DNA of 64,000 bases from Caballeronia temeraria (GTDB taxonomy: Bacteria; Pseudomonadota; Gammaproteobacteria; Burkholderiales; Burkholderiaceae): contig NZ_FCOI02000025.1 in assembly GCF_001544795.2 (NCBI RefSeq), positions 41,532-105,531 on the forward strand. The letters run 5' to 3'. Every line of letters starts with the position of its first letter. Position 1 is the first letter of the stretch. The position numbers and the translations under genes are program-made. Shown in pieces: positions 25,988 through 35,381 of this stretch. Below the pieces are notes generated by a model that made no database searches, was not told the DNA's origin, and saw nothing but the letters and a program-made list of their open reading frames with translations.

Positions 25988-27289
25988 GTGTCCCGAAACA
26001 ACGACGCAACTTTCTGGCAGAACGCCAGACAACACCTCATCCGCTACGGCGGCACGTTCGAGCCGATGATCATCGAGCGCGCCCAGGGCAGCTTCGTCTA
26101 CGATGCCGACGGCCGCGCGATCCTCGATTTCACTTCGGGGCAAATGAGCGCCGTGCTCGGCCACAGCCACCCCGAGATCGTGTCGGTGATCAACGAATAC
26201 GCGGGCAAGCTGGATCATCTGTTCAGCGGGATGCTGTCGCGTCCCGTCGTCGATCTCGCGACGCGTCTCGCCGACATCACGCCCGCCGGACTCGATCGCG
26301 CGCTGCTGCTCAGCACCGGCGCCGAATCGAACGAAGCGGCGATTCGCATGGCGAAGCTCGTCACAGGCAAATACGAAGTCGTCGGCTTCGCGCAGTCGTG
26401 GCACGGCATGACCGGCCATGCCGCGTCCGCGACCTACAGCGCCGGGCGCAAAGGCGTCGGTCCGGCGGCGGTCGGATCGTTCGCGATTCCCGCGCCGTTT
26501 GCGTATCGCGCGCGCTTCGAACGCAACGGGCAGTACGACTGGCTCGCCGAACTCGACTACGCGTTCGATCTCATCGATCGTCAGTCGAGCGGTAATCTGG
26601 CCGCATTCATCGCGGAACCGATCCTGAGCTCGGGCGGCATCATCGAACTGCCGGAAGGCTATATGGCCGCGCTGAAACGCAAGTGCGAAGAGCGCGGCAT
26701 GCTGCTGATTCTCGATGAAGCGCAAACCGGCATCGGCCGCACGGGCACTATGTTCGCGTGCCAGCGCGACGGCGTCACACCCGACATCCTCACGCTATCG
26801 AAGACGCTCGGCGCGGGATTGCCGCTCGCGGCCGTCGTGACATCGGCGGAAATCGAAGAAAAGGCGCACGAGCTCGGCTATCTGTTCTACACGACGCACG
26901 TGTCCGATCCGCTGCCTGCGGCCGTCGGTCTGCGCGTGCTGGACGTGGTCGAACGCGAGGGTCTCGTCGCGCGCGCGAACGTGATGAGCGCGCGCCTCAG
27001 ACGCGGCCTGCTCGATCTGATGGAGCGCCTCGACTGCATCGGCGATGTGCGTGGCCGCGGCTTGCTGCTCGGCGTGGAGATCGTCAAGGATCGCCGCACG
27101 AAAGAACCCGCCGATGGCCTCGGCGCGAAGATCACGCGCGAATGCATGAATCTGGGCCTGAGCATGAACATCGTGCAATTGCCGGGCATGGGCGGCGTGT
27201 TCCGCATCGCGCCGCCGCTGACCGTGAGCGAGGAAGAGATCGATCTCGGTCTCGATCTGCTCGGCAAGGCGATCGAGCGTTCGTTGTAG
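25988..27289 (+). CDS. dgdA: 2,2-Dialkylglycine decarboxylase (PLP, class III aminotransferase fold)
   Basis: The 433-residue length and the sequence from the GTG start (FWQNARQHLIRYGGTFEPMI) match my memory of the B. cepacia enzyme almost residue for residue. The PLP lysine lies in LTLSKTLGAGLP, the cofactor-phosphate and ring contacts are in LLLSTGAESNEAAIRMAK and LILDEAQTGIGRTG, and the active-site segment FTSGQMSAVLGH is present. The enzyme catalyses oxidative decarboxylation of 2,2-dialkylglycines such as 2-aminoisobutyrate to a ketone, then transaminates pyruvate. The ribosome site is CAGGAGAAGCAC. It is convergent with the GlxA-type regulator, which stops three bases away. Confidence 0.95.
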   Translation: MSRNNDATFWQNARQHLIRYGGTFEPMIIERAQGSFVYDADGRAILDFTSGQMSAVLGHSHPEIVSVINEYAGKLDHLFSGMLSRPVVDLATRLADITPAGLDRALLLSTGAESNEAAIRMAKLVTGKYEVVGFAQSWHGMTGHAASATYSAGRKGVGPAAVGSFAIPAPFAYRARFERNGQYDWLAELDYAFDLIDRQSSGNLAAFIAEPILSSGGIIELPEGYMAALKRKCEERGMLLILDEAQTGIGRTGTMFACQRDGVTPDILTLSKTLGAGLPLAAVVTSAEIEEKAHELGYLFYTTHVSDPLPAAVGLRVLDVVEREGLVARANVMSARLRRGLLDLMERLDCIGDVRGRGLLLGVEIVKDRRTKEPADGLGAKITRECMNLGLSMNIVQLPGMGGVFRIAPPLTVSEEEIDLGLDLLGKAIERSL

Positions 27290-27292
27290 GGG

Positions 27293-28258
27293 TCAGCGCA
27301 GCTCGGCGCGCAGATCGCGCACGCCGCGCCCCAGCCGCTGACGCAAGAGCGTGCGCAAGGTCGCGCCGTCTTCGTAACCGACTTCGGCGGCGATCGCTTC
27401 GAGGTCGAGGCCGCTGCCGTGCAAAAGGGACTGCGCGCGTTCGACACGCAAGTCCTGAAAGTACGCCAGCGGCGATTTGCCGAGCACTTCGCGGCACCGG
27501 CGTTGCAGCGAGCGCGTGCTTGTCGCCAGCGCGCTCGCGGCATCCTGCAACGAAAAGCCTTCCTTCAGATGCTCGCGCGACCAGCGCTCGAAACGCTGGA
27601 TCAGCGGATCGGCCTGCGCGAGATGATTCGGGATGATGTACGGCGCCTGCGACGTGCGGATATCGGCGAGCAAATAGCGCGACACGAGCGCGGCCAGTTC
27701 CGGGCTCGTCTTGCGCACGAGCCACAGCGCGAGATCGAGATGGCCCATCGCGGCGCCGGCCGTCACGCCGATATCGGTCGGCACGAGCATGCGCGATTCA
27801 TCGAGCATCACATGCGGATAGCGCTGCCGGAAAAGCGGCGCGAGCGACCATGTCGACGTTGCCTGCCGATGATCGAGCAGCCCGGCTTCCGCCAGCAAAA
27901 ACGTCCCGATGCACGATGCGGCCACCATCACGCCATCCAGGCGCCATTGCTGCAATTGCCCGATGGCGTCTTGCACGTCGGCGCGTTCGAGCGCGGGCAA
28001 AAGCAGATCGGGCGTCGTCGTGCCCAATGCGGGAACGATCACCCAGTCGGGCTTCAGATCGGACGTGATGGGTTGCACCGGTATCGCGAAGCCGTGACCG
28101 GAGCGCACGCGCCTGCGCACGCCGACCACCGATACGTCGAAGCGCGGCGATCCGCCCATCGCGCGCGCGGCAAGCCCGTTCGCGGCCTTGAGCGTATCGA
28201 GCGTCACGGCGAGGCCGGTATCGAAGAGACCATCGAGAGCGAGCACGGCGATGCGCAT
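27293..28258 (-). CDS. GlxA-type regulator (DJ-1/PfpI-like domain plus AraC DNA-binding domain)
   Basis: The 321-residue protein joins an N-terminal DJ-1/PfpI-like amidotransferase-fold domain (IAVLALDGLFDTGLAVTLDTLK, with a Cys in VAASCIGTFLLAEAGLLD at the nucleophile position) to a C-terminal AraC pair of helix-turn-helices (LQDAASALATSTRSLQRR and ESLEAIAAEVGYED-like sequence). Such GlxA/FtrA proteins activate catabolic genes for amines and betaines. Its target is not evident, since neither neighbour is divergent at a short distance. Confidence 0.87.
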   Translation of the reverse strand: MRIAVLALDGLFDTGLAVTLDTLKAANGLAARAMGGSPRFDVSVVGVRRRVRSGHGFAIPVQPITSDLKPDWVIVPALGTTTPDLLLPALERADVQDAIGQLQQWRLDGVMVAASCIGTFLLAEAGLLDHRQATSTWSLAPLFRQRYPHVMLDESRMLVPTDIGVTAGAAMGHLDLALWLVRKTSPELAALVSRYLLADIRTSQAPYIIPNHLAQADPLIQRFERWSREHLKEGFSLQDAASALATSTRSLQRRCREVLGKSPLAYFQDLRVERAQSLLHGSGLDLEAIAAEVGYEDGATLRTLLRQRLGRGVRDLRAELR

Positions 28259-28422
28259 GGCGTGAATGACCCTAAAGTTGTCATTTACGACAGTACAGCT
28301 TTTTCGGTCCGACCGCTACATTGATCTCCGTTGCGCTTCGCAATGAACCCGATCAAGGAGGCTGATGCAGGTCGGTCCGCTCGCGCCGCTGGGTCTGCTG
28401 ATTCAGGGCAAGTAAGCGCGCA

Positions 28423-28899
28423 TCAGGGCGTTCCCGCCGCCGCGCGTTCGATGATGTCGATGTCGATCTTCTTCATCGACATCATCGCGTCCATCGCGCG
28501 TTTGGCGGCTTCGCGATCGGCGCCGTCGAGGATATCGAGCAGGCGTTTCGGCGTGATCTGCCACGAGAAGCCCCAGCGGTCCTTGCACCAGCCGCACGGT
28601 CCTTCCTCGCCGCCATTGCCGACGATCGCGTTCCAGTAGCGATCCGTTTCCTCCGCGCTGCCGGTGTGGATCATGAAGCTCACCGCTTCATTCGGTTTGA
28701 AGTTCGGCCCGCCGTTCAGGCCGAGAAAGCGCCGCCCGAGCACGGTGAATTCGACGGTCAGTTCAGGCCCGTTTCCGACGCCCGGCTTCGCGGATGCATG
28801 CCCGCCTCCGACATGACTGTCGGGAAACGTGGCGGCATAGAACTGCGCCGCTTCACGCGCGTCGCCATCGAACCACAGGCAGTTGACGAGCTCGGTCAT
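28423..28899 (-). CDS. VOC-family protein of the PhnB / 3-demethylubiquinone methyltransferase-like type
   Basis: Starting at the ATG at 28899 (AGGAGCCTGCG site), the 158 residues begin with NCLWFDGDAREAAQFYAATFPDS and contain FLGLNGGPNFKPNEAVSF and WCKDRWGFSWQITP, the hallmark blocks of the PhnB-like VOC family. Catalytic function in this group is mostly unproven. It lies alone on its strand, downstream of the LysR gene that begins at 29872. Confidence 0.85.
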   Translation of the reverse strand: MTELVNCLWFDGDAREAAQFYAATFPDSHVGGGHASAKPGVGNGPELTVEFTVLGRRFLGLNGGPNFKPNEAVSFMIHTGSAEETDRYWNAIVGNGGEEGPCGWCKDRWGFSWQITPKRLLDILDGADREAAKRAMDAMMSMKKIDIDIIERAAAGTP

Positions 28900-28939
28900 C
28901 GCAGGCTCCTTTGAAGAAAGCACAGTGTCGCCGACGATA

Positions 28940-29872
28940 TCACGCCGACGCCCGCGCACGTCCTCGCGCCGGCGGCACGACGTCGGCCAGCAATTCCTCG
29001 TGCAGCCCGCGCAACACCTCGACGAAAGCCGACGCGAGCCGTTCGCGCGGCCGATGCGGCGGAAACAGCAGATATGTCGGAAAGCGCGTGGCGGGAAGGA
29101 ACGGGCGGATCGCGATATCCGGCCCTCTGAAGTCCCGCGCGACGATCGGATGCGCGAGCGTGACGCCCATGCCGTGCCGCACCATCTCGCAGCACATCGC
29201 GGTGTATTGCGCCTCGATCGCGAGCACGCGCTTCACGCCCGCGCGCTGGAACACCTCGTCCATCAGCGTGCGCGTGCCGTCGCCATGACAGAGCGAAATG
29301 AACGATTCGCCCTCCAGATCCTCGGGCCGGATCACGCGCTTCGCCGCGAGCCGATGCTTCGCCGGCATCACGCACACGGCGGACACGCTCGATAGCTGCT
29401 CCACTTCGCAGTTCGACGCCTCGCTGACATACACCGCGACGCCCAGATCGCAGAACTGCGACGCCGTCCAGTGATTCACCGTGCCCGACGTATTCACGTG
29501 CAGCGACACGGTGACTTCGGGAAACAACTCGACGAAGCGCTTGATCGCGTGCGGCACGAGCGTGATGCCCGCCGACGGCATCGCCGCGATGCGCAGACGG
29601 CCGCTGCCCAGATTGCGAATCTGCGCCGCCGCGTTCGCGAGACCCTGCAAGCCGACGAACGCGCGCTCGACTTCGCGAAAGAACGCGGTGCCTTCGCTCG
29701 TCGGAATTAGACGCACGCCGCTGCGCTGAAAGAGTTGCAGGCCCGTCTCGCGCTCCAGTTGCGAGATCAGACGGCTGACGTTGGGCTGCGACGTGAAGAG
29801 TTCCTTGGCGGCGGCGGTCATCGATCCGGACACCATCACTGCGCGAAATGCCTCGATGTGCTTCAGGTTCAT
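28940..29872 (-). CDS. LysR-family regulator, OccR/NocR-like
   Basis: The 310-residue protein starts MNLKHIEAFRAVMVSGSM and continues with TSQPNVSRLISQLERETGLQLF, matching the DNA-binding domain of opine regulators OccR and NocR. The effector domain includes the FISLCHGDGTR motif common in that branch. It is divergent from the ABC importer/oxidase operon that starts at 30045, with 172 bases between, and is presumably its activator with an opine-like or amino-acid-derived effector. Confidence 0.88.
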   Translation of the reverse strand: MNLKHIEAFRAVMVSGSMTAAAKELFTSQPNVSRLISQLERETGLQLFQRSGVRLIPTSEGTAFFREVERAFVGLQGLANAAAQIRNLGSGRLRIAAMPSAGITLVPHAIKRFVELFPEVTVSLHVNTSGTVNHWTASQFCDLGVAVYVSEASNCEVEQLSSVSAVCVMPAKHRLAAKRVIRPEDLEGESFISLCHGDGTRTLMDEVFQRAGVKRVLAIEAQYTAMCCEMVRHGMGVTLAHPIVARDFRGPDIAIRPFLPATRFPTYLLFPPHRPRERLASAFVEVLRGLHEELLADVVPPARGRARASA

Positions 29873-30044
29873 AGCGTTTTTCCCCGGGGGTTTGCCCTAT
29901 TCTCGATGTCCCGAATCCATATCATCCATGCATAGATAGGTATTTTATTCGTATTGGACGATATGTATTGACAGCGCGACACTGGCTCTCATTCTACGGG
30001 CCGGCAAGCCCGCTCCCCACCTCACGGAACTGGAGAACGTCGTC

Positions 30045-31100
30045 ATGAGAAGCGCGTTGCATCGCCGTCTGTCCGTCCTGTCCCGCAGCGCTTTCGCGGG
30101 CGTTTTCATCACCGCCGCGCTCGCCGCCCACGCCGAAACCACGCTCTATGTCGCCAATGTCGGCGGCTCGAACGAGCAGCTCTATCGGCAGAAAATCATT
30201 CCGCCGTTCGAGAAGGCGCACAACGTCAAGATCGTCTACGTCGCGGGCAATTCCAGCGATACGCTCGCCAAGCTGCAAGCGCAAAAGGGACATCAGCAGA
30301 TCAACGTCGCCGTGATGGACGACGGCCCCATGTATCAGGCGATGCAGATGAACCTGTGCGCGAAGCTCGACGACGCGCCCATCATGAACGACGTGTATCC
30401 GCTCGCGAAGCTCGGACCGACCGCGGTGGGCGTCGGCATGGTAGCGACGGGCATCGGCTATAACGAGGAAGCGTTCAAGAAGGCCGGCCTGCCGCCGCCC
30501 GATTCGTGGAAGGTACTCACGGATAAACGCATCAAGGGCAAGCTCGGCGTGCCGCCGATCACCAACACCTACGGCCTGCATACGCTCGTGATGCTCGCGC
30601 GGCTTTCGGGCGGCGGCGAGAAGAACATCGATCCCGGCTTCGCCGAGATGACGAAGCAGGTCGCGCCGAACGTGCTCTCGTGGGCGCCGACGCCCGGCGA
30701 GATGGACGGCCAGATGCAGTCCGGCGACGTGATCCTCGCGCCTTACGGCAGCGGCCGCGCGGTCGCGTTGCAGAACACGGGCTTTCCGCTCAAGTTCGTC
30801 TATCCGAAGGAAGGCGCGGTCGCGTTGCAGGTGGCGGCGTGCGCCATCGCGGAGAACGCGCAGCCGGCGCTCTCGCAGCAGTTCGTGCAGTACCTGCTGA
30901 CGCCCGAAGTGCAGATGCTGCAGGCGCAGAACATCGGTCTCGGCCCGGTCAACAAGACGGTCAAGCTCGCGCCCGATGTGGCCGCGCGCGTGCCCTACGG
31001 TCCCGATCAGATCTCGAAGCTCACCGCGATGGACTGGGCCACGATCAACCAGCATCGCACCGAGTGGACCGAGCGCTGGAACCGATCGGTCGAGCGTTGA
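30045..31100 (+). CDS. ABC transporter periplasmic binding protein, spermidine/putrescine (PotD-like) type
   Basis: The 351-residue precursor has a signal peptide ending in AALAAHAE. The mature part opens with TLYVANVGGSNEQLYRQKIIPPFEKAHNVKIVY and contains AVMDDGPMYQA and PTPGEMDGQMQSGDVILAPYGSGRAVA, as in the family-1 extracellular solute binders for polyamines and opines. It should capture the cationic or amino-acid-derived substrate in the periplasm for the three importer components encoded directly downstream. Confidence 0.9.
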   Translation: MRSALHRRLSVLSRSAFAGVFITAALAAHAETTLYVANVGGSNEQLYRQKIIPPFEKAHNVKIVYVAGNSSDTLAKLQAQKGHQQINVAVMDDGPMYQAMQMNLCAKLDDAPIMNDVYPLAKLGPTAVGVGMVATGIGYNEEAFKKAGLPPPDSWKVLTDKRIKGKLGVPPITNTYGLHTLVMLARLSGGGEKNIDPGFAEMTKQVAPNVLSWAPTPGEMDGQMQSGDVILAPYGSGRAVALQNTGFPLKFVYPKEGAVALQVAACAIAENAQPALSQQFVQYLLTPEVQMLQAQNIGLGPVNKTVKLAPDVAARVPYGPDQISKLTAMDWATINQHRTEWTERWNRSVER

Positions 31101-31125
31101 TCCGGTCTGACGAGGAGCGAGGCGC

Positions 31126-32214
31126 ATGGCTTTCCTGACTCTGCAAGGCATATCGAAACGCTACGGCGATTTCACGGCGATCGAACAGCTCGATCTCTCG
31201 GTCGAGCGCGGCGAGCTGCTCTCGCTGCTCGGCCCTTCCGGTTGCGGCAAGACCACGACGCTGCAGATGGTCGCGGGCTTCGTCACGCCGACGACCGGCC
31301 GCATCCTGCTCGATGGCCGCGACATCACGAACGAGCGCCCCGAGAAACGCGGCATCGGCGTGGTGTTTCAGAGCTACGCGCTCTTTCCGCACATGACGGT
31401 GGCGGGCAACGTCGGCTTCGGGCTGGAGATGCGCAAAGTCAGGCGCAAGGAACGCGAGGCGCGCGTGGAAGAAGCGCTCGCACTCGTGCGTCTCAAGGGC
31501 CTCGGGCATCGCTATCCGAAGGAACTGTCGGGCGGGCAGCGGCAGCGCGTGGCGATCGCGCGCGCCATCGCGATGCAGCCCGAACTGCTGCTGCTCGACG
31601 AACCGATGTCCAATCTCGACGCGAAGCTGCGCGAGGAAATGCACATCGAGTTGCGCGCGATCCAGAAGCGCCTCGGCATCACGACGATCCTCGTCACGCA
31701 CGATCAGGTCGAAGCGATGACGATGAGCGACCGCATCGCGGTGATGCATCGCGGCGCGATCTCGCAACTGTCCACGCCGTACGACGCATACGAGCGTCCC
31801 GCGACGCCATTCGCATCGACGTTTCTCGGGCGCACCAACGCGTTCACAGGCGAAGTGCTGCGACGCAATCCGCGCTGCGCGATCGTCGATGTCGCGGGCA
31901 CGCATCTGCACGTGCCGCACGAAGGCCGGCATGTGGACGGCGCGGTGAACGTCTATATCCGTCCGGAAAAAGTGCATCTGGCGAACGGCAACACGGGCGA
32001 TGCCCGCGTGCGCGGCCGCATCGCGACACGCGTGTTCGTCGGCAATCAATGGCTGCTCGAAGTGGAAACCGGACTCGGCAAGCTGCGTGTCGCGCAACCG
32101 AATCACGGCGCGCCGCCGCCCGAAGAAGGCGACGAAGTGGGCCTCGCCTGGACCGACGACGACCTGCGCGTGCTGACGCAAGACCTTCGGGAGAACGTCA
32201 ATGGCCACGCTTGA
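31126..32214 (+). CDS. ABC transporter ATP-binding protein, PotA-like
   Basis: The 362-residue protein has a complete nucleotide-binding domain: Walker A GPSGCGKTT near residue 40, Q-loop VFQSYALFPHM, signature LSGGQRQR near 135, Walker B LLLLDEPMSNLDAK and the switch His in LVTHDQ. The C-terminal 110 residues form a TOBE regulatory domain. It would energise import together with the two permeases. The downstream permease starts 14 bases before this gene ends. Confidence 0.95.
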   Translation: MAFLTLQGISKRYGDFTAIEQLDLSVERGELLSLLGPSGCGKTTTLQMVAGFVTPTTGRILLDGRDITNERPEKRGIGVVFQSYALFPHMTVAGNVGFGLEMRKVRRKEREARVEEALALVRLKGLGHRYPKELSGGQRQRVAIARAIAMQPELLLLDEPMSNLDAKLREEMHIELRAIQKRLGITTILVTHDQVEAMTMSDRIAVMHRGAISQLSTPYDAYERPATPFASTFLGRTNAFTGEVLRRNPRCAIVDVAGTHLHVPHEGRHVDGAVNVYIRPEKVHLANGNTGDARVRGRIATRVFVGNQWLLEVETGLGKLRVAQPNHGAPPPEEGDEVGLAWTDDDLRVLTQDLRENVNGHA

Positions 32215-33073
32215 CGACGCCCGTCCCGGCGCGGCGCCGTGGCTCTTGTCGGGGCCGGCGCTGCTGCTTTTCGTCGGCCTGTTGCTGGTGCCGCTCGTGC
32301 TCACGCTGATGCTGTCGTTCCGCGTGTTCAGCGACACGGCCGGCGTCACGTCCGCCTATACCTTTTCGAACTATTGGGAAGTCGTTAGCGATCCTTACTA
32401 CGGCACGATCTTTCTGCGCACCGCCGGACTCGCGTTCGCGGTCACGCTGCTCTCGATCGTGCTCGGCGTGCCGGAAACCATCGTGCTCGCGCGTATGAAA
32501 AAGCCGTGGCAATCGTTGTGTCTTCTGATCGTGCTCGGGCCGCTGCTCATTTCGGTGGTCGTGCGCACGCTCGGCTGGCAGATCCTGCTCGGCAACAACG
32601 GCGTGCTCAACAACGTGCTGCAAGCGCTGCATATCACCGACGAACCCATCCGCCTCGTCTTCACGATGACCGGCGTGATCATCGCGCTGACGCACGTGCT
32701 CGTGCCCTTCATGGTGATGTCCGTCTGGGCGACGATGCAAAAGCTCGATCCGCAAGTGGAATGGGCCGGCCGCTCACTCGGCGGCTCGCCGTTCGCGGTG
32801 TTTCGCCGCGTGGTGCTGCCGCAGATCATGCCGGGCGTGCTGTCGGGATCGATCATCGTGTTCGCGTTGTCGGCCTCCGCTTTCGCGACGCCCGCGCTCA
32901 TCGGCGGACGGCGTCTCAAAGTGGTCGCGACCGCCGCCTACGACGAATTCCTCGGCACGCTCAACTGGCCGCTCGGCGCGAGCATCGCGGTGTTGCTGCT
33001 GATCGCGAACGTCGCGATCGTGATGGGTTGCAGCCGTCTCGCCGAACGCCGTTTCCGCCATATCTTCGACTGA
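32201..33073 (+). CDS. ABC transporter permease, PotB-like
   Basis: The 290-residue inner-membrane protein has about six membrane helices and the EAA-type loop EWAGRSLGGSPFAVFRRVVLPQIMPG near residue 190 that docks on the ATPase. The overlap with the ATPase gene and the GGGAGAACGTCA ribosome site show tight operon structure. It pairs with the next gene to form the transmembrane channel. Confidence 0.93.
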   Translation: MATLDDARPGAAPWLLSGPALLLFVGLLLVPLVLTLMLSFRVFSDTAGVTSAYTFSNYWEVVSDPYYGTIFLRTAGLAFAVTLLSIVLGVPETIVLARMKKPWQSLCLLIVLGPLLISVVVRTLGWQILLGNNGVLNNVLQALHITDEPIRLVFTMTGVIIALTHVLVPFMVMSVWATMQKLDPQVEWAGRSLGGSPFAVFRRVVLPQIMPGVLSGSIIVFALSASAFATPALIGGRRLKVVATAAYDEFLGTLNWPLGASIAVLLLIANVAIVMGCSRLAERRFRHIFD

Positions 33074-33089
33074 GTTCCGGAGAACGATC

Positions 33090-33887
33090 ATGAACCGCAA
33101 CGGTCCGCTGGGACTCGTCTACAACGCGTTCTTTCTCACGTTCATCCTTGCGCCGCTCGTCGTGGTGATGCTCGTCGCGTTCACCGACAAGGGCTTCATT
33201 TCGATGCCCTTCGATGGCGCGTCGCTGCGCTGGTTCCGCGCGATCATCGAGAACGGCGACATCGTGTCCGCGTTCTGGCTGTCGATCCGGCTCGCGTTCG
33301 CGGCGGCGACCATCGGCGTGCTGCTCGCGGTGCCCGCCGCGCTCGCCATCGCGCGCTATCGCTTTCCGGGCCGCGCCGCGCTCACGAGCTTCTTCCTCTC
33401 GCCGATGATGATTCCCGCCGTCGTGCTCGGCATCGCGTTCCTGCGCTTCCTGTCGCTCCTGCATCTGTCGGGCTCGTTCTGGTCGCTCGTCGCAGCGCAC
33501 GTGATCATCGTGCTGCCGTATGCGTTGCGGCTCGCGTTGTCGTCGGCGGTCGGGCTCGATCGCGATGCCGAACGGGCCGCCCTTTCCTGTGGCGCGAGCC
33601 GCTTCACCGCGTTTCGCCGCGTCGTGCTGCCGATGATCCGCACGGGCGTCGCGGGCGGCTGGGTGCTGTCGTTCATCCAGAGCTTCGACGAGCTGACGAT
33701 GACGATCTTCGTCGCGACGCCCGGCACCACGACGCTGCCCGTGGCCATGTACAACCAGATCGCGCAGACGATCGATCCGCTCGTCGCGTCGGTGTCGGCG
33801 GTGCTGATCGTCGGCACGGTATTGCTGATGATCCTGCTCGACCGCATGGTCGGACTGGATCGCATTCTGATCGGAGAAGCCCGATGA
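33090..33887 (+). CDS. ABC transporter permease, PotC-like
   Basis: The 265-residue protein has about six membrane helices and the ATPase-docking loop ERAALSCGASRFTAFRRVVLPMIRTG. It starts 16 bases after the first permease with a TCCGGAGAACGATC ribosome site, and its stop overlaps the next start by four bases. It is the second channel half of the importer. Confidence 0.93.
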   Translation: MNRNGPLGLVYNAFFLTFILAPLVVVMLVAFTDKGFISMPFDGASLRWFRAIIENGDIVSAFWLSIRLAFAAATIGVLLAVPAALAIARYRFPGRAALTSFFLSPMMIPAVVLGIAFLRFLSLLHLSGSFWSLVAAHVIIVLPYALRLALSSAVGLDRDAERAALSCGASRFTAFRRVVLPMIRTGVAGGWVLSFIQSFDELTMTIFVATPGTTTLPVAMYNQIAQTIDPLVASVSAVLIVGTVLLMILLDRMVGLDRILIGEAR

Positions 33888-35011
33888 CTTCTGCAAGTCC
33901 CGACGTACTGGTGCTCGGCGGCGGCCTGGTCGGTTCGGCCGTAGCTTACGGACTCGCCCGCGAAGGCGCGCGCGTGACCGTGCTCGACGAGGACGACGGC
34001 GGCTTTCGCGCCTCGCGCGGCAACTTCGGCCTCGTGTGGATTCAGGGCAAGGGCTACGGACTGTCGCCTTACGCGACGTGGTCGCGCAGCTCCGCGACGC
34101 GTTGGCCCGGTTTTGCCGAGGCGCTCCGCAGCGAAACGGGCATCGACGTCGCGTTGCGTCAGCCGGGCGGCTTCCAGTTCTGCTTCAGCGACGCCGAACT
34201 CGCCGAACGCAACAATCGCCTCTCGGCGCTCAAGGCCGAACTCGGCGACTACCCATTCGAAATGCTCGACGCAAAAGAAGTCCGCGCGCGCATTCCGCAG
34301 ATCGGCCCGGCGGTGATCGGCGCGAGCTACACGCCGATGGACGGCCACGTGAATCCGCTCAAGCTGCTGCGCGGCCTGCATGTCGCGATGCAGGCGCGCG
34401 GCGTGCGGCTCGTATCGGCGGAGCGCGCGGAACGCATCGTGCCGGACGCGAACGGCTTCACCGTGCACGGCAAACGCGCGACGTATCGCGCGGGGCGCGT
34501 CGTGCTCGCCGCGGGCCTCGGCAATCGCGCGCTCGCGCCGTTCGTCGGACTGCATGCGCCGGTCGCGCCGAATCGCGGGCAAGTGCTGGTGAGCGAGCGC
34601 GTCGCGCCGTTTCTCGACTATCCGACGCTCAACGTGCGCCAGACCGACGAAGGCTCCGTGCAGTTCGGCGATTCGATGGAAGAAGTCGGCTTCAACGATT
34701 TCACGACGACGCACGTGCTCGCCGATATTGCCCGTCGCGGCGTGCGCGCCTTTCCGATGCTTCAGCACGTGCGCCTCGTGCGCATGTGGGCCGCGCTGCG
34801 CGTCTACAGCCCCGACGGCTTTCCGATCTACGACCAGTCCGAGGCGCATCCCGGCGCGTTCGTCGTCACGTGCCATAGCGGCGTGACGCTCGCGGCCGCG
34901 CATGCGCTGCGCGTCGCGCCGTGGATCATGGGCGCGCCGATGCCCGATGAACTGCCCACTTTCTCCGCGCGCCGTTTCGAGAACGCACGTGAACTGACTC
35001 CCGCACATTGA
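33884..35011 (+). CDS. FAD-dependent amino-acid/opine oxidoreductase, catalytic subunit 1
   Basis: The 375-residue DAO-fold protein begins with the flavin-binding motif VLVLGGGLVGSAVAYGLAREGARVTVLDED. Further motifs are the FGLVWIQGKG segment, GASYTPMDGHVNPLKLLRGL before the substrate sheet, VVLAAGLGNRALAPF and the final CHSGVTLAAA. It resembles the HcnC/OoxB/NoxB type subunits that oxidise glycine, opines or amino acids at a C-N bond. Its placement before the 2Fe-2S and FAD/NAD subunits supports a membrane-linked oxidase complex. The exact substrate is unknown. Confidence 0.85.
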   Translation: MTSASPDVLVLGGGLVGSAVAYGLAREGARVTVLDEDDGGFRASRGNFGLVWIQGKGYGLSPYATWSRSSATRWPGFAEALRSETGIDVALRQPGGFQFCFSDAELAERNNRLSALKAELGDYPFEMLDAKEVRARIPQIGPAVIGASYTPMDGHVNPLKLLRGLHVAMQARGVRLVSAERAERIVPDANGFTVHGKRATYRAGRVVLAAGLGNRALAPFVGLHAPVAPNRGQVLVSERVAPFLDYPTLNVRQTDEGSVQFGDSMEEVGFNDFTTTHVLADIARRGVRAFPMLQHVRLVRMWAALRVYSPDGFPIYDQSEAHPGAFVVTCHSGVTLAAAHALRVAPWIMGAPMPDELPTFSARRFENARELTPAH

Positions 35012-35018
35012 GTTCGAC

Positions 35019-35381
35019 ATGACAGTCCAAGCGAATCACACGCTCTTCAAGCCGCTCGACGGCAAAGAAAGCGGCAACATCGAAATCTGGTTCAACGACG
35101 AACCGCTCACCGTGCCCGCCGGACGCTCGGTGGCGGCGGCGCTGCTGGCATCGGGCGTCTCGCGCTTTCGTGCGACGCCTGTCAGCGGTGCGCCGCGCGC
35201 GCCTTACTGCATGATGGGCGCATGCTTCGAATGCCTCGTCGAGATCGACGGCGTGCCGAGCCGCCAGAGCTGCATGGTCGAAGTGAAAGCCGGCATGCGC
35301 GTGCGCTCGCAGGAAGGCGCGCGCGATCTGCCGCCGACCCATCCCGCCGATATCTCTTTGGAGAACGCGCATGGCCGCTGA
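35019..35381 (+). CDS. 2Fe-2S subunit of the oxidase complex (HcnA/OoxA N-terminal-like)
   Basis: The 120-residue protein is a ferredoxin-like module with cysteines in APYCMMGACFECLVEIDG and a fourth in RQSCMVEV, the 2Fe-2S pattern of HcnA and of small sarcosine-oxidase-alpha-like subunits. The N-terminal IWFNDEPLTVPAGRSVAAALL segment is typical. It would pass electrons between the flavin subunits. It overlaps the start of the next gene by eleven bases. Confidence 0.88.
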   Translation: MTVQANHTLFKPLDGKESGNIEIWFNDEPLTVPAGRSVAAALLASGVSRFRATPVSGAPRAPYCMMGACFECLVEIDGVPSRQSCMVEVKAGMRVRSQEGARDLPPTHPADISLENAHGR